From: JAJEFO01 sp965221845
GTDB lineage: Bacteria; Pseudomonadota; Alphaproteobacteria; Rhodobacterales; Rhodobacteraceae
DNA length: 64,000 nt
Reading direction: 5' to 3'
NCBI GenBank assembly: GCA_965221845.1
Contig: OZ244919.1
Location: 2,542,001 to 2,606,000, forward strand
Shown: piece after piece, positions 23,491 to 32,756 of the stretch
Numbering within the stretch: position 1 is the stretch's first letter
How the letters are laid out: every line of letters starts with the position of its first letter
Made by a program: the position numbers and the translations under genes
The notes under the pieces: model-generated
Seen by the model: the letters and a program-made list of their open reading frames with translations, nothing else
What the model was told of the DNA's origin: nothing
Database searches by the model: none

Positions 23491-24447
23491 ATGAGCTTCC
23501 GTGCCCAGCCCCCCGCCCCGGGCCGCCCGAACCGGTGCCAGCTCTTCGGTCCCGGCTCCCGGCCGGCCATTTTCGAGAAGATGGCGGCATCCGGGGCCGA
23601 CGTGATCAACCTCGACCTGGAGGATTCGGTCGCGCCAGGCGACAAGCCCGCGGCGCGGAAGCACGTCATCGAGGCAATCGGCGGCGTGGACTGGGGCAGG
23701 AAGACCCTTTCCGTCCGCATCAACGCCCTCGACACGCATCACTGGCACCGGGACGTGATCGATCTCCTCGAAAGCTGCTCCGAGCGCCTGGACCAGATCA
23801 TGATTCCGAAAGTCGGGTGCGCGGCCGACGTCTATGCGGTCGACGCCCTGGTATCCGCCGTGGAATCCGCCACGGGGCGGACCAAGCGCGTTGACCTTGA
23901 GGTGATCATCGAGACCGCCGCCGGCATCGCGCATGTGGAGGAGATCGCGGCGAGCTCGTGTCGCCTCAAGGCCATGAGCCTGGGCGCGGCGGACTTCGCG
24001 GCCTCGATGGGCATGCAGACGACCGGGATCGGCGGCACCCAGGAAAACTACTACATGGCCCGGGAAGGCGACAGGCACTGGTCCGACCCATGGCACTGGG
24101 CCCAGGCCGCGATCGTGGCGGCCTGCCGCACCCACGGCGTGCTTCCTGTCGACGGGCCGTTCGGGGACCTTTCCGACGACGAGGGCTTCCGCGCACAGGC
24201 GCTGCGGTCAGCGACGCTCGGAATGGTCGGCAAGTGGGCGATCCACCCAAGGCAGGTGGCTCTCGCCAACGAGGTGTTCACGCCGTCGGAAAGCGCGGTC
24301 GCCGAGGCCAGGGAAATCCTTGACGCGATGGAGGAGGCGCAGCGCTCCGGATCCGGCGCCGCCACCTATAAGGGAAGGCTCGTTGACATCGCGAGCGTCC
24401 GGCAGGCCGAGGTCGTCGTCCGGCAGGCCGAGCTGACCAGCCCCTGA
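23491..24447 (+). CDS. mcl1: L-malyl-CoA/beta-methylmalyl-CoA lyase (Mcl1 type)
   Basis: This 318-aa HpcH/HpaI-family C-C lyase cleaves malyl-CoA to acetyl-CoA and glyoxylate and methylmalyl-CoA to propionyl-CoA and glyoxylate, as in the ethylmalonyl-CoA and 3-hydroxypropionate pathways. It closely follows Rhodobacter Mcl1, with NRCQLFGPGSRP, DVINLDLEDSVAPGDK, VIIETAAGIAHVEEI and SLGAADFAASMGMQTTGIGG; Glu and Asp in these blocks bind Mg2+. The start is set at ATG 23491 (MSFR) to match homologues. It is transcribed divergently from dgcN and stands alone. Confidence 0.92.
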   Translation: MSFRAQPPAPGRPNRCQLFGPGSRPAIFEKMAASGADVINLDLEDSVAPGDKPAARKHVIEAIGGVDWGRKTLSVRINALDTHHWHRDVIDLLESCSERLDQIMIPKVGCAADVYAVDALVSAVESATGRTKRVDLEVIIETAAGIAHVEEIAASSCRLKAMSLGAADFAASMGMQTTGIGGTQENYYMAREGDRHWSDPWHWAQAAIVAACRTHGVLPVDGPFGDLSDDEGFRAQALRSATLGMVGKWAIHPRQVALANEVFTPSESAVAEAREILDAMEEAQRSGSGAATYKGRLVDIASVRQAEVVVRQAELTSP

Positions 24448-24531
24448 CGGGGCGTCATGCCCCGATTCCGGAGCGCAAGCCCCGGCGCGGCGCGTGCCAA
24501 CGGACACCTCGCCGGCGTTCGGCCGGACACG

Positions 24532-25329
24532 TCAGGCAGCGGCGGCGACAGCGCGCCTGGCCATGACGGAAACCAGGTTGGCGCGATAGGCGCCGTCGCC
24601 GTGGATGTCCGACAGCATCTCCTCCGCCTTCACCGAAATCCCTTCCAGCGCCTCCGGGGCGAACGCGTCCTGAAGGGCGGCCTCGAACTCGCCGGCCCGG
24701 AACACGCCGTCCGCGCCGGCCCCGGTGACCCCGACACGGACGCCTCCGCCGCCCTTCGCGACGAAGACGCCGCACATCGCGTAACGCGATGCGGGGTTGG
24801 GGAACTTGGCATAGGCGCCCGCATCGGGCGCCGTGAAGCTGACGGAGACCATGAGTTCGCCGTCCTCGAGCGCCGTCTCGAAGAGGCCGACGAAGAAATC
24901 ATCCGCCGCGATCTCCCGGCCGGCTGTCTTGATCGTGGCCCCCAGGGCCAGCATCGCCGCCGGGTAGTCCGCCGCGGGATCGTTGTTCGCGACCGAGCCG
25001 CCGATCGTGCCCCGGTGACGAACCGCCGGATCCCCGACATTCGCGGCCAGGTCGCAGATCGACGGGCAGACCTTGCGCAGGTCGCCGCTGGCCGCGACCT
25101 CCGCATGAGTCGTCGCGGCGCCTATCGTCACCGCGCGCCCCGAGACCGCGATCCCGCGCAAGTCCGCCGCGCCCGACACGTCGACAAGGTCCGACGGCGC
25201 GGCGAGGCGCGTCTTCATCGCCGGAACGAGCGTCTGGCCGCCGGCGAGGAACTTCCCGTTCTCCGTCCCGGAAAGGAGTCTTGCGGCCTCGGACGCGCTG
25301 GACGCCCTGTGATAGTTCAATGGATGCAT
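24532..25329 (-). CDS. coxM: Molybdenum hydroxylase FAD-binding subunit (CoxM-like)
   Basis: This 265-aa medium subunit carries FAD through AGGQTLVPAMKTR and TIGGSVANNDPAADYP, followed by the CO-dehydrogenase flavoprotein C-terminal domain. The start at 25329 has GGGAGAAAGGCG upstream. It is the last gene of a coxS-coxL-coxM operon and accepts electrons from the Fe-S subunit. Substrate specificity is set by the large subunit. Confidence 0.9.
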   Translation of the reverse strand: MHPLNYHRASSASEAARLLSGTENGKFLAGGQTLVPAMKTRLAAPSDLVDVSGAADLRGIAVSGRAVTIGAATTHAEVAASGDLRKVCPSICDLAANVGDPAVRHRGTIGGSVANNDPAADYPAAMLALGATIKTAGREIAADDFFVGLFETALEDGELMVSVSFTAPDAGAYAKFPNPASRYAMCGVFVAKGGGGVRVGVTGAGADGVFRAGEFEAALQDAFAPEALEGISVKAEEMLSDIHGDGAYRANLVSVMARRAVAAAA

Positions 25330-25340
25330 CGCCTTTCTCC

Positions 25341-27701
25341 CTATTCCGCAGCGATTCTGGCGCCGGACGCCTGGATCGCGGCCCAGACCTTCGCCGGCGT
25401 CGCGGGCATGCTCACATGGTTGTTGCCGATGGCGTCCGTGATGGCGTTGACGACGGCTGGCGGCGCGCCGATCGCCCCGGCCTCCCCGCAGCCCTTTATT
25501 CCCAGGGGGTTCGTCGCACACGGCGTGTTGTGATGCTCGACGACGAAGCTCGGAACGTCTTCGGCGCGCGGCATCGTGTAGTCCATGTAGGATCCTGACA
25601 CCGGCTGGCCGCTCTCGTCGTACACCATTTCCTCCAGCAAGGCCTGCCCGACGCCCTGCGCAATGCCGCCGTGGACCTGGCCCTCGACGATCATCGGGTT
25701 GATGATCACCCCGAAGTCGTCGGAAGCCACGAACTTCACGATTTTCGCCTGCCCGGTGCCCGGGTCGATCTCGACCTCGGCAATGAAGCAGCCCATCGGG
25801 AAGGTGAAGTTCTCCGGGTCGTAGAAGGCCCCTTCCTTGAGGCCGGGCTCCATGCCGGCAGGCAGGTTGTGCGCCGTGTAGGCGGCAAGCCCGACCTCGT
25901 GCCAGCCGAGCGCCTTGTTGGTGCCCGCCGCCTTCACCTGGCTGTCCTCCATCACGAGGCCGTCCGGATCGCATTCGAGCAGGTGCGCCGCGATCTTCCG
26001 CACCTTGGCCTCGACCTTGTCGCAGGCCTTGACGATCGCCGAGATGCCGACGGGGCCTGAGCGCGAACCGTAGGTGCCCATGCCGAACTGAACCTTGTCC
26101 GTGTCGCCGTGGACGATCTGGATGCTGTCGAGCGGCACGCCGAAACGCTCCGCCACGACCTGCGCGAAGGTCGTCTCATGCCCCTGCCCGTGGCTGTGCG
26201 CGCCGGTCAGCACCTCGATCGTTCCGGCCGGGTTCACGCGGACCTCGGCCGACTCCCACAGGCCGACTCCCGCCCCGAGCGAGCCGACCGCGGCCGAAGG
26301 GGCGATTCCGCAAGCCTCGATGTAGCAGGCCATGCCGATGCCGCGAAGCCTGCCGCGATTCGCCGCCTCCGCCCTGCGCGCCGGGAATCCGGCCCAGTCA
26401 GCGGCCTTCATGGCCTGGTTCATGTTGCCTTCGAAGTCCCCCGAGTCGTAGTTCATGATCACCTGGGTCTGGTAGGGGAACGCCTTGACGAAGTTGGCGC
26501 GCCGCAGATCCGCCGGGTCCTTGCCCATCTCGCGCGCGGCCGTCTCCATGAGCCGTTCGACGACGAAGGACGCCTCGGGCCGGCCGGCGCCGCGATAGGC
26601 GTCCACGGGCACGGTGTTCGTGTAGCATGCCAGGACTTCGCAATGGATGGCCGGGATGTCGTAGGTTCCCGAAAGCAGCGTCGCGTAGAGATATGTAGGA
26701 ACGGCGCTCGAGAAGAGCGACATGTAGGCGCCGAAGTTCGCCTTCGTCGAGACCTTGAAGCCCACGATCCTGCCCTGGGCGTCGAAGCCCATCCGCGCCT
26801 TGGTGACGTGATCGCGCCCGTGAGCGTCGGTCAGGAAGGATTCCGCCCTCTCCGCCGTCCACTTGACGGAGCGCCTGGTCTTCATCGACGCCCAGAGGCA
26901 GGCGATCTCCTCCGGGTAGATGTAGATCTTCGACCCGAACCCTCCGCCGACGTCAGGCGCGATCACGCGGAGCCTGTGCTCGGGGGCGACCTGGTAGAAG
27001 GCGCTCAGCACCAGCCGCGCCACGTGGGGGTTCTGGCTGGTCGAATAGAGCGTGTAGCGGTCTTCGGCGTCGTCATAGGTCGCGACCGCGGACCGCGGCT
27101 CTATCGCGTTCGGGACGAGGCGGTTGTTGGTGATGTCCATTTCCGTGACGTGGGCCGCGCCCGCAAGCGCCGCCTCCGTCGCGTCGCCGTCGCCGATCTC
27201 CCAGTCGTAGATCACGTTGCCGGGCGCGTTTTCGTGGACCTGCGGGGCGCCGTCGGCGAGAGCGGCCGCGATGTTCGCCGCCACGGGAAGCTGCCTGTAG
27301 GCCACGTCGACCGCCTCGGCCGCCGCCTGCGCCTCTTCCTTGCTCTCCGCGACGACGACGGCGACGGCATCGCCCACGTACCGGACCTTGCCGGTCGCCA
27401 GCGCGGACCATGCGCCCATGTTCATCGGGCTTCCGTCCTTCGACGAGATCGCCCAGCCGCAGATCAGGTTGCCGATGCCGTCGGCAGCCAGCTGCGCGCC
27501 GTCGAGAACCGCAATGACGCCGCTCATCCGCTTGGCCGCGGAGATGTCGATTCCCTCGACCTCCGCATGTGCGTGCGGAGACCGGACGAAGGCGGCGTAG
27601 GCCTGGTTCTCCATCCTGATGTCGTCCGTGTACCTGCCCTTGCCGGTGATGAAGCGCCTGTCCTCCTTGCGCTTGACCGACGCCCCGATTCCCTCGCTCA
27701 T
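25341..27701 (-). CDS. coxL: Molybdenum hydroxylase large subunit, form II CoxL-like
   Basis: This 786-aa molybdopterin-cytosine-dinucleotide subunit of the xanthine dehydrogenase/CO dehydrogenase family has DVGGGFGSKIYIYPEE, the active-site loop DAYRGAGRPEAS, GQGHETTFAQVVAERFG and, at the C-terminus, IKGCGEAGAIGAPPA with the catalytic Glu. The loop AYRGAGR is the form II pattern. True CO dehydrogenases have AYXCSFR, so CO oxidation is doubtful and another aldehyde or heterocycle is likely. The start at ATG 27701 (GGAGGGGACAG upstream) overlaps the coxS stop. No coxDEFG accessory genes are in view. Confidence 0.92.
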   Translation of the reverse strand: MSEGIGASVKRKEDRRFITGKGRYTDDIRMENQAYAAFVRSPHAHAEVEGIDISAAKRMSGVIAVLDGAQLAADGIGNLICGWAISSKDGSPMNMGAWSALATGKVRYVGDAVAVVVAESKEEAQAAAEAVDVAYRQLPVAANIAAALADGAPQVHENAPGNVIYDWEIGDGDATEAALAGAAHVTEMDITNNRLVPNAIEPRSAVATYDDAEDRYTLYSTSQNPHVARLVLSAFYQVAPEHRLRVIAPDVGGGFGSKIYIYPEEIACLWASMKTRRSVKWTAERAESFLTDAHGRDHVTKARMGFDAQGRIVGFKVSTKANFGAYMSLFSSAVPTYLYATLLSGTYDIPAIHCEVLACYTNTVPVDAYRGAGRPEASFVVERLMETAAREMGKDPADLRRANFVKAFPYQTQVIMNYDSGDFEGNMNQAMKAADWAGFPARRAEAANRGRLRGIGMACYIEACGIAPSAAVGSLGAGVGLWESAEVRVNPAGTIEVLTGAHSHGQGHETTFAQVVAERFGVPLDSIQIVHGDTDKVQFGMGTYGSRSGPVGISAIVKACDKVEAKVRKIAAHLLECDPDGLVMEDSQVKAAGTNKALGWHEVGLAAYTAHNLPAGMEPGLKEGAFYDPENFTFPMGCFIAEVEIDPGTGQAKIVKFVASDDFGVIINPMIVEGQVHGGIAQGVGQALLEEMVYDESGQPVSGSYMDYTMPRAEDVPSFVVEHHNTPCATNPLGIKGCGEAGAIGAPPAVVNAITDAIGNNHVSMPATPAKVWAAIQASGARIAAE

Positions 27702-28183
27702 CTGTCCCCTCCCCGCATCTCGCCGGCGGCTTGCGCGATCGACTTCACGATGTTGTGGTAGCCGGTGCACCGGCAGATGTTGCCTTCAAGCTCGTGACGG
27801 ATCGCGGCTTCGTCGAGCGTCCTTCCTTCGGCCTGGTAGCGGTTGACCATGTCGATTCCGCTCATGATCATGCCCGGTGTGCAGAAGCCGCACTGAAGCC
27901 CGTGATTGTCGTTGAACGCCCTCTGCATCGGATGCAGGTCGCCGTTCGCCACCCCCTCGATCGTGATGACCTCCGCGCCCTCGGCGGCGGCGGCCAGCAA
28001 GGTGCAGGACTTCACCGCCTTGCCGTCCATGTGGACCACGCAGGCGCCGCACTGGCTCGTGTCGCATCCCACATGCGTTCCCGTCAGGCGCAGGCGCTCG
28101 CGGATGTAGTCGACAAGGAGCGTGCGGTCCTCGACATCGGCGGAAACCGGGTCGCCGTTCACCGTCATGGAAACTTTGCTCAT
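27698..28183 (-). CDS. coxS: Molybdenum hydroxylase 2Fe-2S subunit (CoxS-like)
   Basis: This 161-aa protein has two [2Fe-2S] domains. The N-terminal plant-type cluster is GCDTSQCGACVVH plus a distal Cys in VKSCTLL; the C-terminal cluster is LQCGFCTPGM and GNICRCTGYHNI. GGAGGACCAGG precedes the ATG at 28183, and the stop overlaps the coxL start by ATGA. It transfers electrons from the molybdenum site to FAD. A 171-bp divergent region separates it from the Kef-type antiporter. Confidence 0.93.
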   Translation of the reverse strand: MSKVSMTVNGDPVSADVEDRTLLVDYIRERLRLTGTHVGCDTSQCGACVVHMDGKAVKSCTLLAAAAEGAEVITIEGVANGDLHPMQRAFNDNHGLQCGFCTPGMIMSGIDMVNRYQAEGRTLDEAAIRHELEGNICRCTGYHNIVKSIAQAAGEMRGGDR

Positions 28184-28354
28184 CCTGGTCCTCCTTCAAA
28201 TGCGCCTCGGATCGCCGGGGCACGCGGGCACGATAGCAAACACTGGCACCCAGGGAAGCGAAAAATCGCCTCCCGGACAAGACTCCGAGGCGATTCCGCC
28301 GCCGCCGCGGGCTTTCGCCTTTTCAGCGCGCCCGAAACCCTGCAACCTCGCTGC

Positions 28355-30253
28355 ATGGCCGACGTCCTGCTCGTTGCATTCATCTTCCTGACCGCCGGCG
28401 TCGTTTCCGTCCCCCTGGCCACGCGGCTCGGAATAGGCTCGGTTCTCGGCTACCTCGTCGCGGGCGTCGCGATCAGCCCGCTGCTGGCGCTGCTCGATGT
28501 CGACGTGCACTCGATCCAGCAGGTTGCGGAGCTCGGCATCGTCATGATGCTGTTTCTCATCGGGCTCGAGCTGAAGCCGAGGTACCTGTGGCAGATGCGG
28601 CTCAAGCTGCTCGGGCTGGGCGGCGGCCAGATACTGCTGACGACTGCCGCCCTGGCGGGCCTGGCCGGCATGCTGGGACAGCCCTGGAACGTGTCGATCG
28701 CCATCGGCCTCGTCCTGGTGCTTTCCTCGACGGCGATCGTGCTGCAGACGCTGAAGGAAAGGGGCCTGCTCAAGAGCCCGGGCGGCGAGTCGGGCTTCTT
28801 CGTGCTGCTGACGCAGGACGTCGCCGTCATCCCCATCCTCGCGCTCGTCCCCTTGCTGGCGATTCCGGAACTGTGGGGGGCCGCGCCAGCGCCGGGCGCC
28901 GAGGGCCACGGCACGTCGCTCAGCCTCGTCGAGGGGCTGGGGGGCTGGCAGACTGCCCTCGCGACCCTGAGCGCCGTCGGCATCGTGATTCTCGGAGGGA
29001 ACTACCTGACGCGCCCCGCGCTCCGGTTCATTGCCGCCACGGGCCTCCGCGAGATCTTCGTGGCGACCGCCCTCGCGATCGTCGTCACCATCGCGCTCCT
29101 GATGGCGCTCGTCGGCCTTTCCCCCGCGCTCGGCGCGTTCGTCGCGGGCGTCGTGCTCGCCAACAGCGAGTACCGTCACGAGCTGGAAAGCGACATAGAC
29201 CCGTTCCGCGGACTGCTTCTAGGCCTGTTCTTCATCACGGTCGGGGCCGGCATAAACTTCGCGCTCCTGTGGGAGAGCCTTGCGGCCACGGTCGGCCTGA
29301 CGCTGGGCCTGATCGCGGTCAAGGGCGCGATCCTCTTCCTGCTTGGCACGGCGTTCGGGCTCAGGGGGCCGGATCGCTGGCTTCTCGCGATATCCCTCGC
29401 CCCGGCCGGCGAGTTCGGCTTCGTGCTGCTTTCCTTTTCGGTCGCCAACGCCGTCCTGCCGACCGCCGTCGCCGACCAGCTTCTTCTCGTGACTGCCTTG
29501 TCGATGCTGATGACGCCCCTGCTCTTCATCATGCACGAGCGGGTGATTGCGCGTCGCTTCGTCAGCGAGGGCGCGTGCGACGAGGACGAGATCGCGGAGC
29601 CCGGCGAGATCATCATCGCCGGCTACGGGCGGATCGGCACCATCGTCGACCGGATGCTCCTCGCAGCGGGGTACAAGACGACCGTCATCGACTACGATTC
29701 CAGCCAGATCGAGATGCTGAGGAGGTTCGGGGCGCGGGTACATTTCGGGGACGCGACCCGTCCGGACCTGCTGAAGGCCGCGGGCATCGACCGGGCCAGG
29801 GTCCTGGTGATCGCGATCGACGACGTTGCCAGCGTTACCCAGCTCGCGAGATACGCGATCCGGAACTTTCCGGATCTTCACGTCATTGCAAGCGCCCGGA
29901 ACCGGCACCACGTGTACGAGCTCTGGGCGGTCGGGTGCAGGGACATAATCCGGGAAACCTATGACAGCTCGCTCAGGATCGGACGTTCCGCGTACGAGGC
30001 GCTCGGCGTGCCTCGCGGGAAGTCCGCGAAGATGGTCGACGCGTTCAACGACCTGGACCATCGCGCGATGCTGGAAGTCGCGGATTCCTACGACCCGTCG
30101 CTCCCGCTGGAGAGGAACGATGCCTACGTGGCGCGGGTCAAGGAAATGCGCGGCCCGTGGCAGCAGGAGCTCGGCGCGCGGATGCGGGAGATCCTGGGGG
30201 ACGGGCCCGACGCGCCCGGGCCCGCGGCCGGCGAACGGACGCCCCCCGGCTGA
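28355..30253 (+). CDS. CPA2 cation:proton antiporter with RCK/TrkA-N domain (KefB/KefC-like)
   Basis: This 632-aa inner-membrane protein is an Na+/H+-exchanger-fold antiporter (roughly residues 1-390, about a dozen hydrophobic segments, with LGIVMMLFLIGLELKPR and SPALGAFVAGVVLANSEYRH) fused to a cytosolic TrkA-N Rossmann domain beginning IIIAGYGRIGTIVDRML. It probably exchanges K+ for H+ under RCK control. The start is ATG 28355, within the divergent region shared with coxS. The C-terminal tail is Pro/Gly-rich. The KefF/KefG ancillary gene is absent, so glutathione gating is uncertain. Confidence 0.9.
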   Translation: MADVLLVAFIFLTAGVVSVPLATRLGIGSVLGYLVAGVAISPLLALLDVDVHSIQQVAELGIVMMLFLIGLELKPRYLWQMRLKLLGLGGGQILLTTAALAGLAGMLGQPWNVSIAIGLVLVLSSTAIVLQTLKERGLLKSPGGESGFFVLLTQDVAVIPILALVPLLAIPELWGAAPAPGAEGHGTSLSLVEGLGGWQTALATLSAVGIVILGGNYLTRPALRFIAATGLREIFVATALAIVVTIALLMALVGLSPALGAFVAGVVLANSEYRHELESDIDPFRGLLLGLFFITVGAGINFALLWESLAATVGLTLGLIAVKGAILFLLGTAFGLRGPDRWLLAISLAPAGEFGFVLLSFSVANAVLPTAVADQLLLVTALSMLMTPLLFIMHERVIARRFVSEGACDEDEIAEPGEIIIAGYGRIGTIVDRMLLAAGYKTTVIDYDSSQIEMLRRFGARVHFGDATRPDLLKAAGIDRARVLVIAIDDVASVTQLARYAIRNFPDLHVIASARNRHHVYELWAVGCRDIIRETYDSSLRIGRSAYEALGVPRGKSAKMVDAFNDLDHRAMLEVADSYDPSLPLERNDAYVARVKEMRGPWQQELGARMREILGDGPDAPGPAAGERTPPG

Positions 30254-30282
30254 CCCGGCGCCGGACGCGCGAGAGAGGCGGC

Positions 30283-31242
30283 CTACATGCCCGGGCCTGC
30301 CTGCCCGATCGACAGGAACTTCGCGCGCCGCTCCTCGATCAGCCCGTTTCGCGACATTCCCGAAAGCTGCTCCAGGAATTCCTCGATGCATCGCCCCACG
30401 GCGCTCGTGGCGGCCGCCGCGTCCCTGTGCGCGCCGCCGACGGGTTCGCGGACAATCCGGTCGATCACGCCGAGGCGGTGCAGGTCCTGAGCCGTCAGCC
30501 TCAGCGCCTCCGCCGCTTCCCGCATCTTTTCCGAGTCCTTCCAGAGAATCGACGCGCAGCCTTCCGGGGATATCACCGAATAGATCGAGTGCTCCAGCAT
30601 CGCGACGCGGTTCGCGGTCGCGATCGCCACCGCGCCGCCAGAGCCGCCTTCGCCGATCACCGCGCTCACGAGCGGGACCCCGACCTTCAGGCACTTCTCG
30701 GTTGCCCGCGCAATCGCCTCGGACTGCCCTCTCTCCTCGGCGCCCTTGCCGGGATAGGCGCCGGGCGTGTCGATGAGGGTCACGACCGGCACGCCGAAGC
30801 GGTCGGCGAGATCCATCAGCCGCACGGCCTTCCGGTAGCCCTCGGGACGCGCCATGCCGAAGTTGCGCTCTATGCGGGCCTGCGTGTTCTTGCCCTTCTC
30901 GTGCCCGATCACCATGACGGGGCGGCCGTCCAGCCGCGCCAGCCCGCCGACCACGGCCCGGTCCTCGGCAAAGCCCCGGTCGCCTGCCAAGGGCGTGTAC
31001 TCGGTGAACAGCGCCTCGATGTAGTCGGTGCAGTGAGGCCGGTCCGGATGCCGCGCCACCTGGCACTTTCGCCATGGGGACAGGTTCCTGTAGAGATCGG
31101 CCAGAAGCGACTTCGCCTTCGAGTCCAGCTGGTCCGCCTCCTTCCCGATGTCCATCTCGGCGTTCGAGCGCGCCATCGCGCGCAGCTCCTCCGCCTTGCC
31201 CTCGATGTCGGCAAGCGGCTTTTCGAACTCCAGGTAGTTCAT
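30283..31242 (-). CDS. accA: Acetyl-CoA carboxylase carboxyltransferase subunit alpha
   Basis: This 319-aa cytosolic subunit transfers the carboxyl group from carboxybiotin to acetyl-CoA in fatty-acid synthesis, with AccD as partner encoded elsewhere. The N-terminal helical region starts MNYLEFEKPLADIEGK, then come RDRPHCTDYI-like ARHPDRPHCTDYIE, GHEKGKNT, IDTPGAYPGKGAEERGQSEA and GEGGSGGAVAI, and YSVISPEGCASILWKD. The start is fixed at 31242 by homology to AccA, with GAAAGGG upstream. It converges on the antiporter gene. Confidence 0.95.
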   Translation of the reverse strand: MNYLEFEKPLADIEGKAEELRAMARSNAEMDIGKEADQLDSKAKSLLADLYRNLSPWRKCQVARHPDRPHCTDYIEALFTEYTPLAGDRGFAEDRAVVGGLARLDGRPVMVIGHEKGKNTQARIERNFGMARPEGYRKAVRLMDLADRFGVPVVTLIDTPGAYPGKGAEERGQSEAIARATEKCLKVGVPLVSAVIGEGGSGGAVAIATANRVAMLEHSIYSVISPEGCASILWKDSEKMREAAEALRLTAQDLHRLGVIDRIVREPVGGAHRDAAAATSAVGRCIEEFLEQLSGMSRNGLIEERRAKFLSIGQAGPGM

Positions 31243-31851
31243 GCCATCCCTTTCAGGTCCTGCCCGCATGAAGCGCGATGAGGGCTCCGTGCCACGGATG
31301 AGGCTTGCGTGAAACCTGCAGATCGCACGCGCCGTGCCACGGCCTGCCGGGACATCCTCGCCGTCCTCGGGCGCAAGCAGCGTCACGGGGCTTGCGGACT
31401 CCGTGCAGAAAGGCATGCCGCCGGCCGAAGTGACAGTCAACGCCGGTTCCGCAAGAGGGCCGCGCGAACCGGCGACGAGCCGCGGCGACGCCGGAAGGCC
31501 GCGGGCGGAAAAGGGCGGAAGCGAGGAGGCGGAGTCGATCGGTCGCCGTGTTCCGGCATGCCCTGGCGATGCGGGCCGCGTCGCAGACGATCATGCCCTC
31601 GAAAGGCCGGGATCCTCCCGTTCGCTTCCGGGCGCAGCACGGCGGCTTCCGGAAGGGCTGAAGCGCCGGGGCCTGCAGGCGGTCACCGGGCCGCAACTGC
31701 CCGGCGGCCATCCGGGCCGCGTCGCGGTGGCTCCGGGTCCCGGCAGGACGCGCAAGAGGCCCGCGCCCGTTTCCGGCGAGGCCCTGGTCGCCGCTATCCG
31801 CGGACGCTCCCTGTCAGCGAGGGCCATGGAAAGACGGACCGCGAGGCGGCG
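31243..31851. other. 609-bp gap, no recognisable gene
   Basis: Open frames on both strands here give only Arg/Ala/Gly/Pro-rich products without domains, start-site signals or conserved motifs. Composition is the same as the surroundings. I see no RNA gene or clear hairpin. It may hold the accA promoter on its left side. Confidence 0.5.
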
Positions 31852-32574
31852 TCAGCCTGCCTCGCGCGCCTCCTGAAGCAGCGCGTCCGAGCGGGCCTCA
31901 ATGCGCTCTTCAAGCGTTCTCATGAACTCCTCCAGCGGCAGTCCCGGCGGAATCGGATCAAGAAACTCGACCACCGCAGTGCCCGGCCTGCGAAGCACGT
32001 CCCGCTTCGGCCAGAAGAACCCGACATTGGTGGCCACCGGGACGCAGGGCTCGCCAAGCCGCTCGTAGAGGACGCCGGCGCCGATCTTGTACGGTTTCCT
32101 GGCATGGGGCGCGACGCGTGTTCCCTGCGGATAGATGACCAGCTGGCCCATGCCCGGCCGCCGGCCGCCGACTCCGAGCACCATCCTGCGCATCGCGTCC
32201 CCCCGCCGGCCGCGGGCAACCGGCACGCAGCCGATGCGGAGCGCGTATTGACCGAGAACGGGCGCGAACAGCAGCTCGCGCTTCATGACGAACCTTGGCC
32301 GGCGCAGGGAATGAAAGATCACGATGATGTCGAGGAAGGACTGGTGCTTCGCGGCAACCAGGGCGTCGCCGGCAGGCGGATCCCCCCTGATCTCGACCTT
32401 CAGGCCGACCATCCTGCGCGCCGCACGGATGACGAGGCCGCACCAGGCATGGCAGGCGCTGTACGCCCATTCACGGCTGACGGCCGCAAAGGGCAGGAAG
32501 AGGACCGCGCATCCGAACATCGCCGCATAGACGAACAGGCCGAACGCCAGCGATCTGATCCATTGCAGCGTCAT
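31852..32574 (-). CDS. plsC: 1-acyl-sn-glycerol-3-phosphate acyltransferase (PlsC family)
   Basis: This 240-aa membrane-anchored acyltransferase acylates lysophosphatidic acid to phosphatidic acid. An N-terminal transmembrane segment (LAFGLFVYAAMFGCAVLFL) precedes the catalytic H-X4-D motif KHQSFLD (residues near 76-82). The acceptor motif is YPQGTR, with Gln where E. coli PlsC has Glu, a variant common in alphaproteobacteria. VPVATNVGFFWP forms the later block. It is monocistronic as far as can be seen. The start at 32574 lacks a strong ribosome site. Confidence 0.88.
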   Translation of the reverse strand: MTLQWIRSLAFGLFVYAAMFGCAVLFLPFAAVSREWAYSACHAWCGLVIRAARRMVGLKVEIRGDPPAGDALVAAKHQSFLDIIVIFHSLRRPRFVMKRELLFAPVLGQYALRIGCVPVARGRRGDAMRRMVLGVGGRRPGMGQLVIYPQGTRVAPHARKPYKIGAGVLYERLGEPCVPVATNVGFFWPKRDVLRRPGTAVVEFLDPIPPGLPLEEFMRTLEERIEARSDALLQEAREAG

Positions 32575-32756
32575 GCAGGCGCCGCCGCCGCCGTCCGCGG
32601 CCCGCCGTCCGCGGCCCGCCGCCCTCGGATGCGTGGCGGCGCCGCCCCAGCCGGGCCGCCGCCGCTCTTGCCTCGTCCTGCATCAGGTGCCCTCGCTCTC
32701 CCGCCTGGCGGCGGGGACGCGCCGGATCCCTCCGACCGACGCCGACGCGGCGACGG

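Noticed and set aside
24448..24464. CGGGGC-GTCAT-GCCCCG hairpin between mcl1 and coxM as a terminator
   Set aside because: Short stem without a T-run; too weak to annotate.
25341..28183. cox genes as a true carbon monoxide dehydrogenase
   Set aside because: The active loop is AYRGAGR (form II), not AYXCSFR, and no cox accessory genes are present.
31852..32574. YPQGTR instead of FPEGTR in PlsC as a possible inactive enzyme
   Set aside because: This variant is common in alphaproteobacterial PlsC and the HX4D motif is intact.
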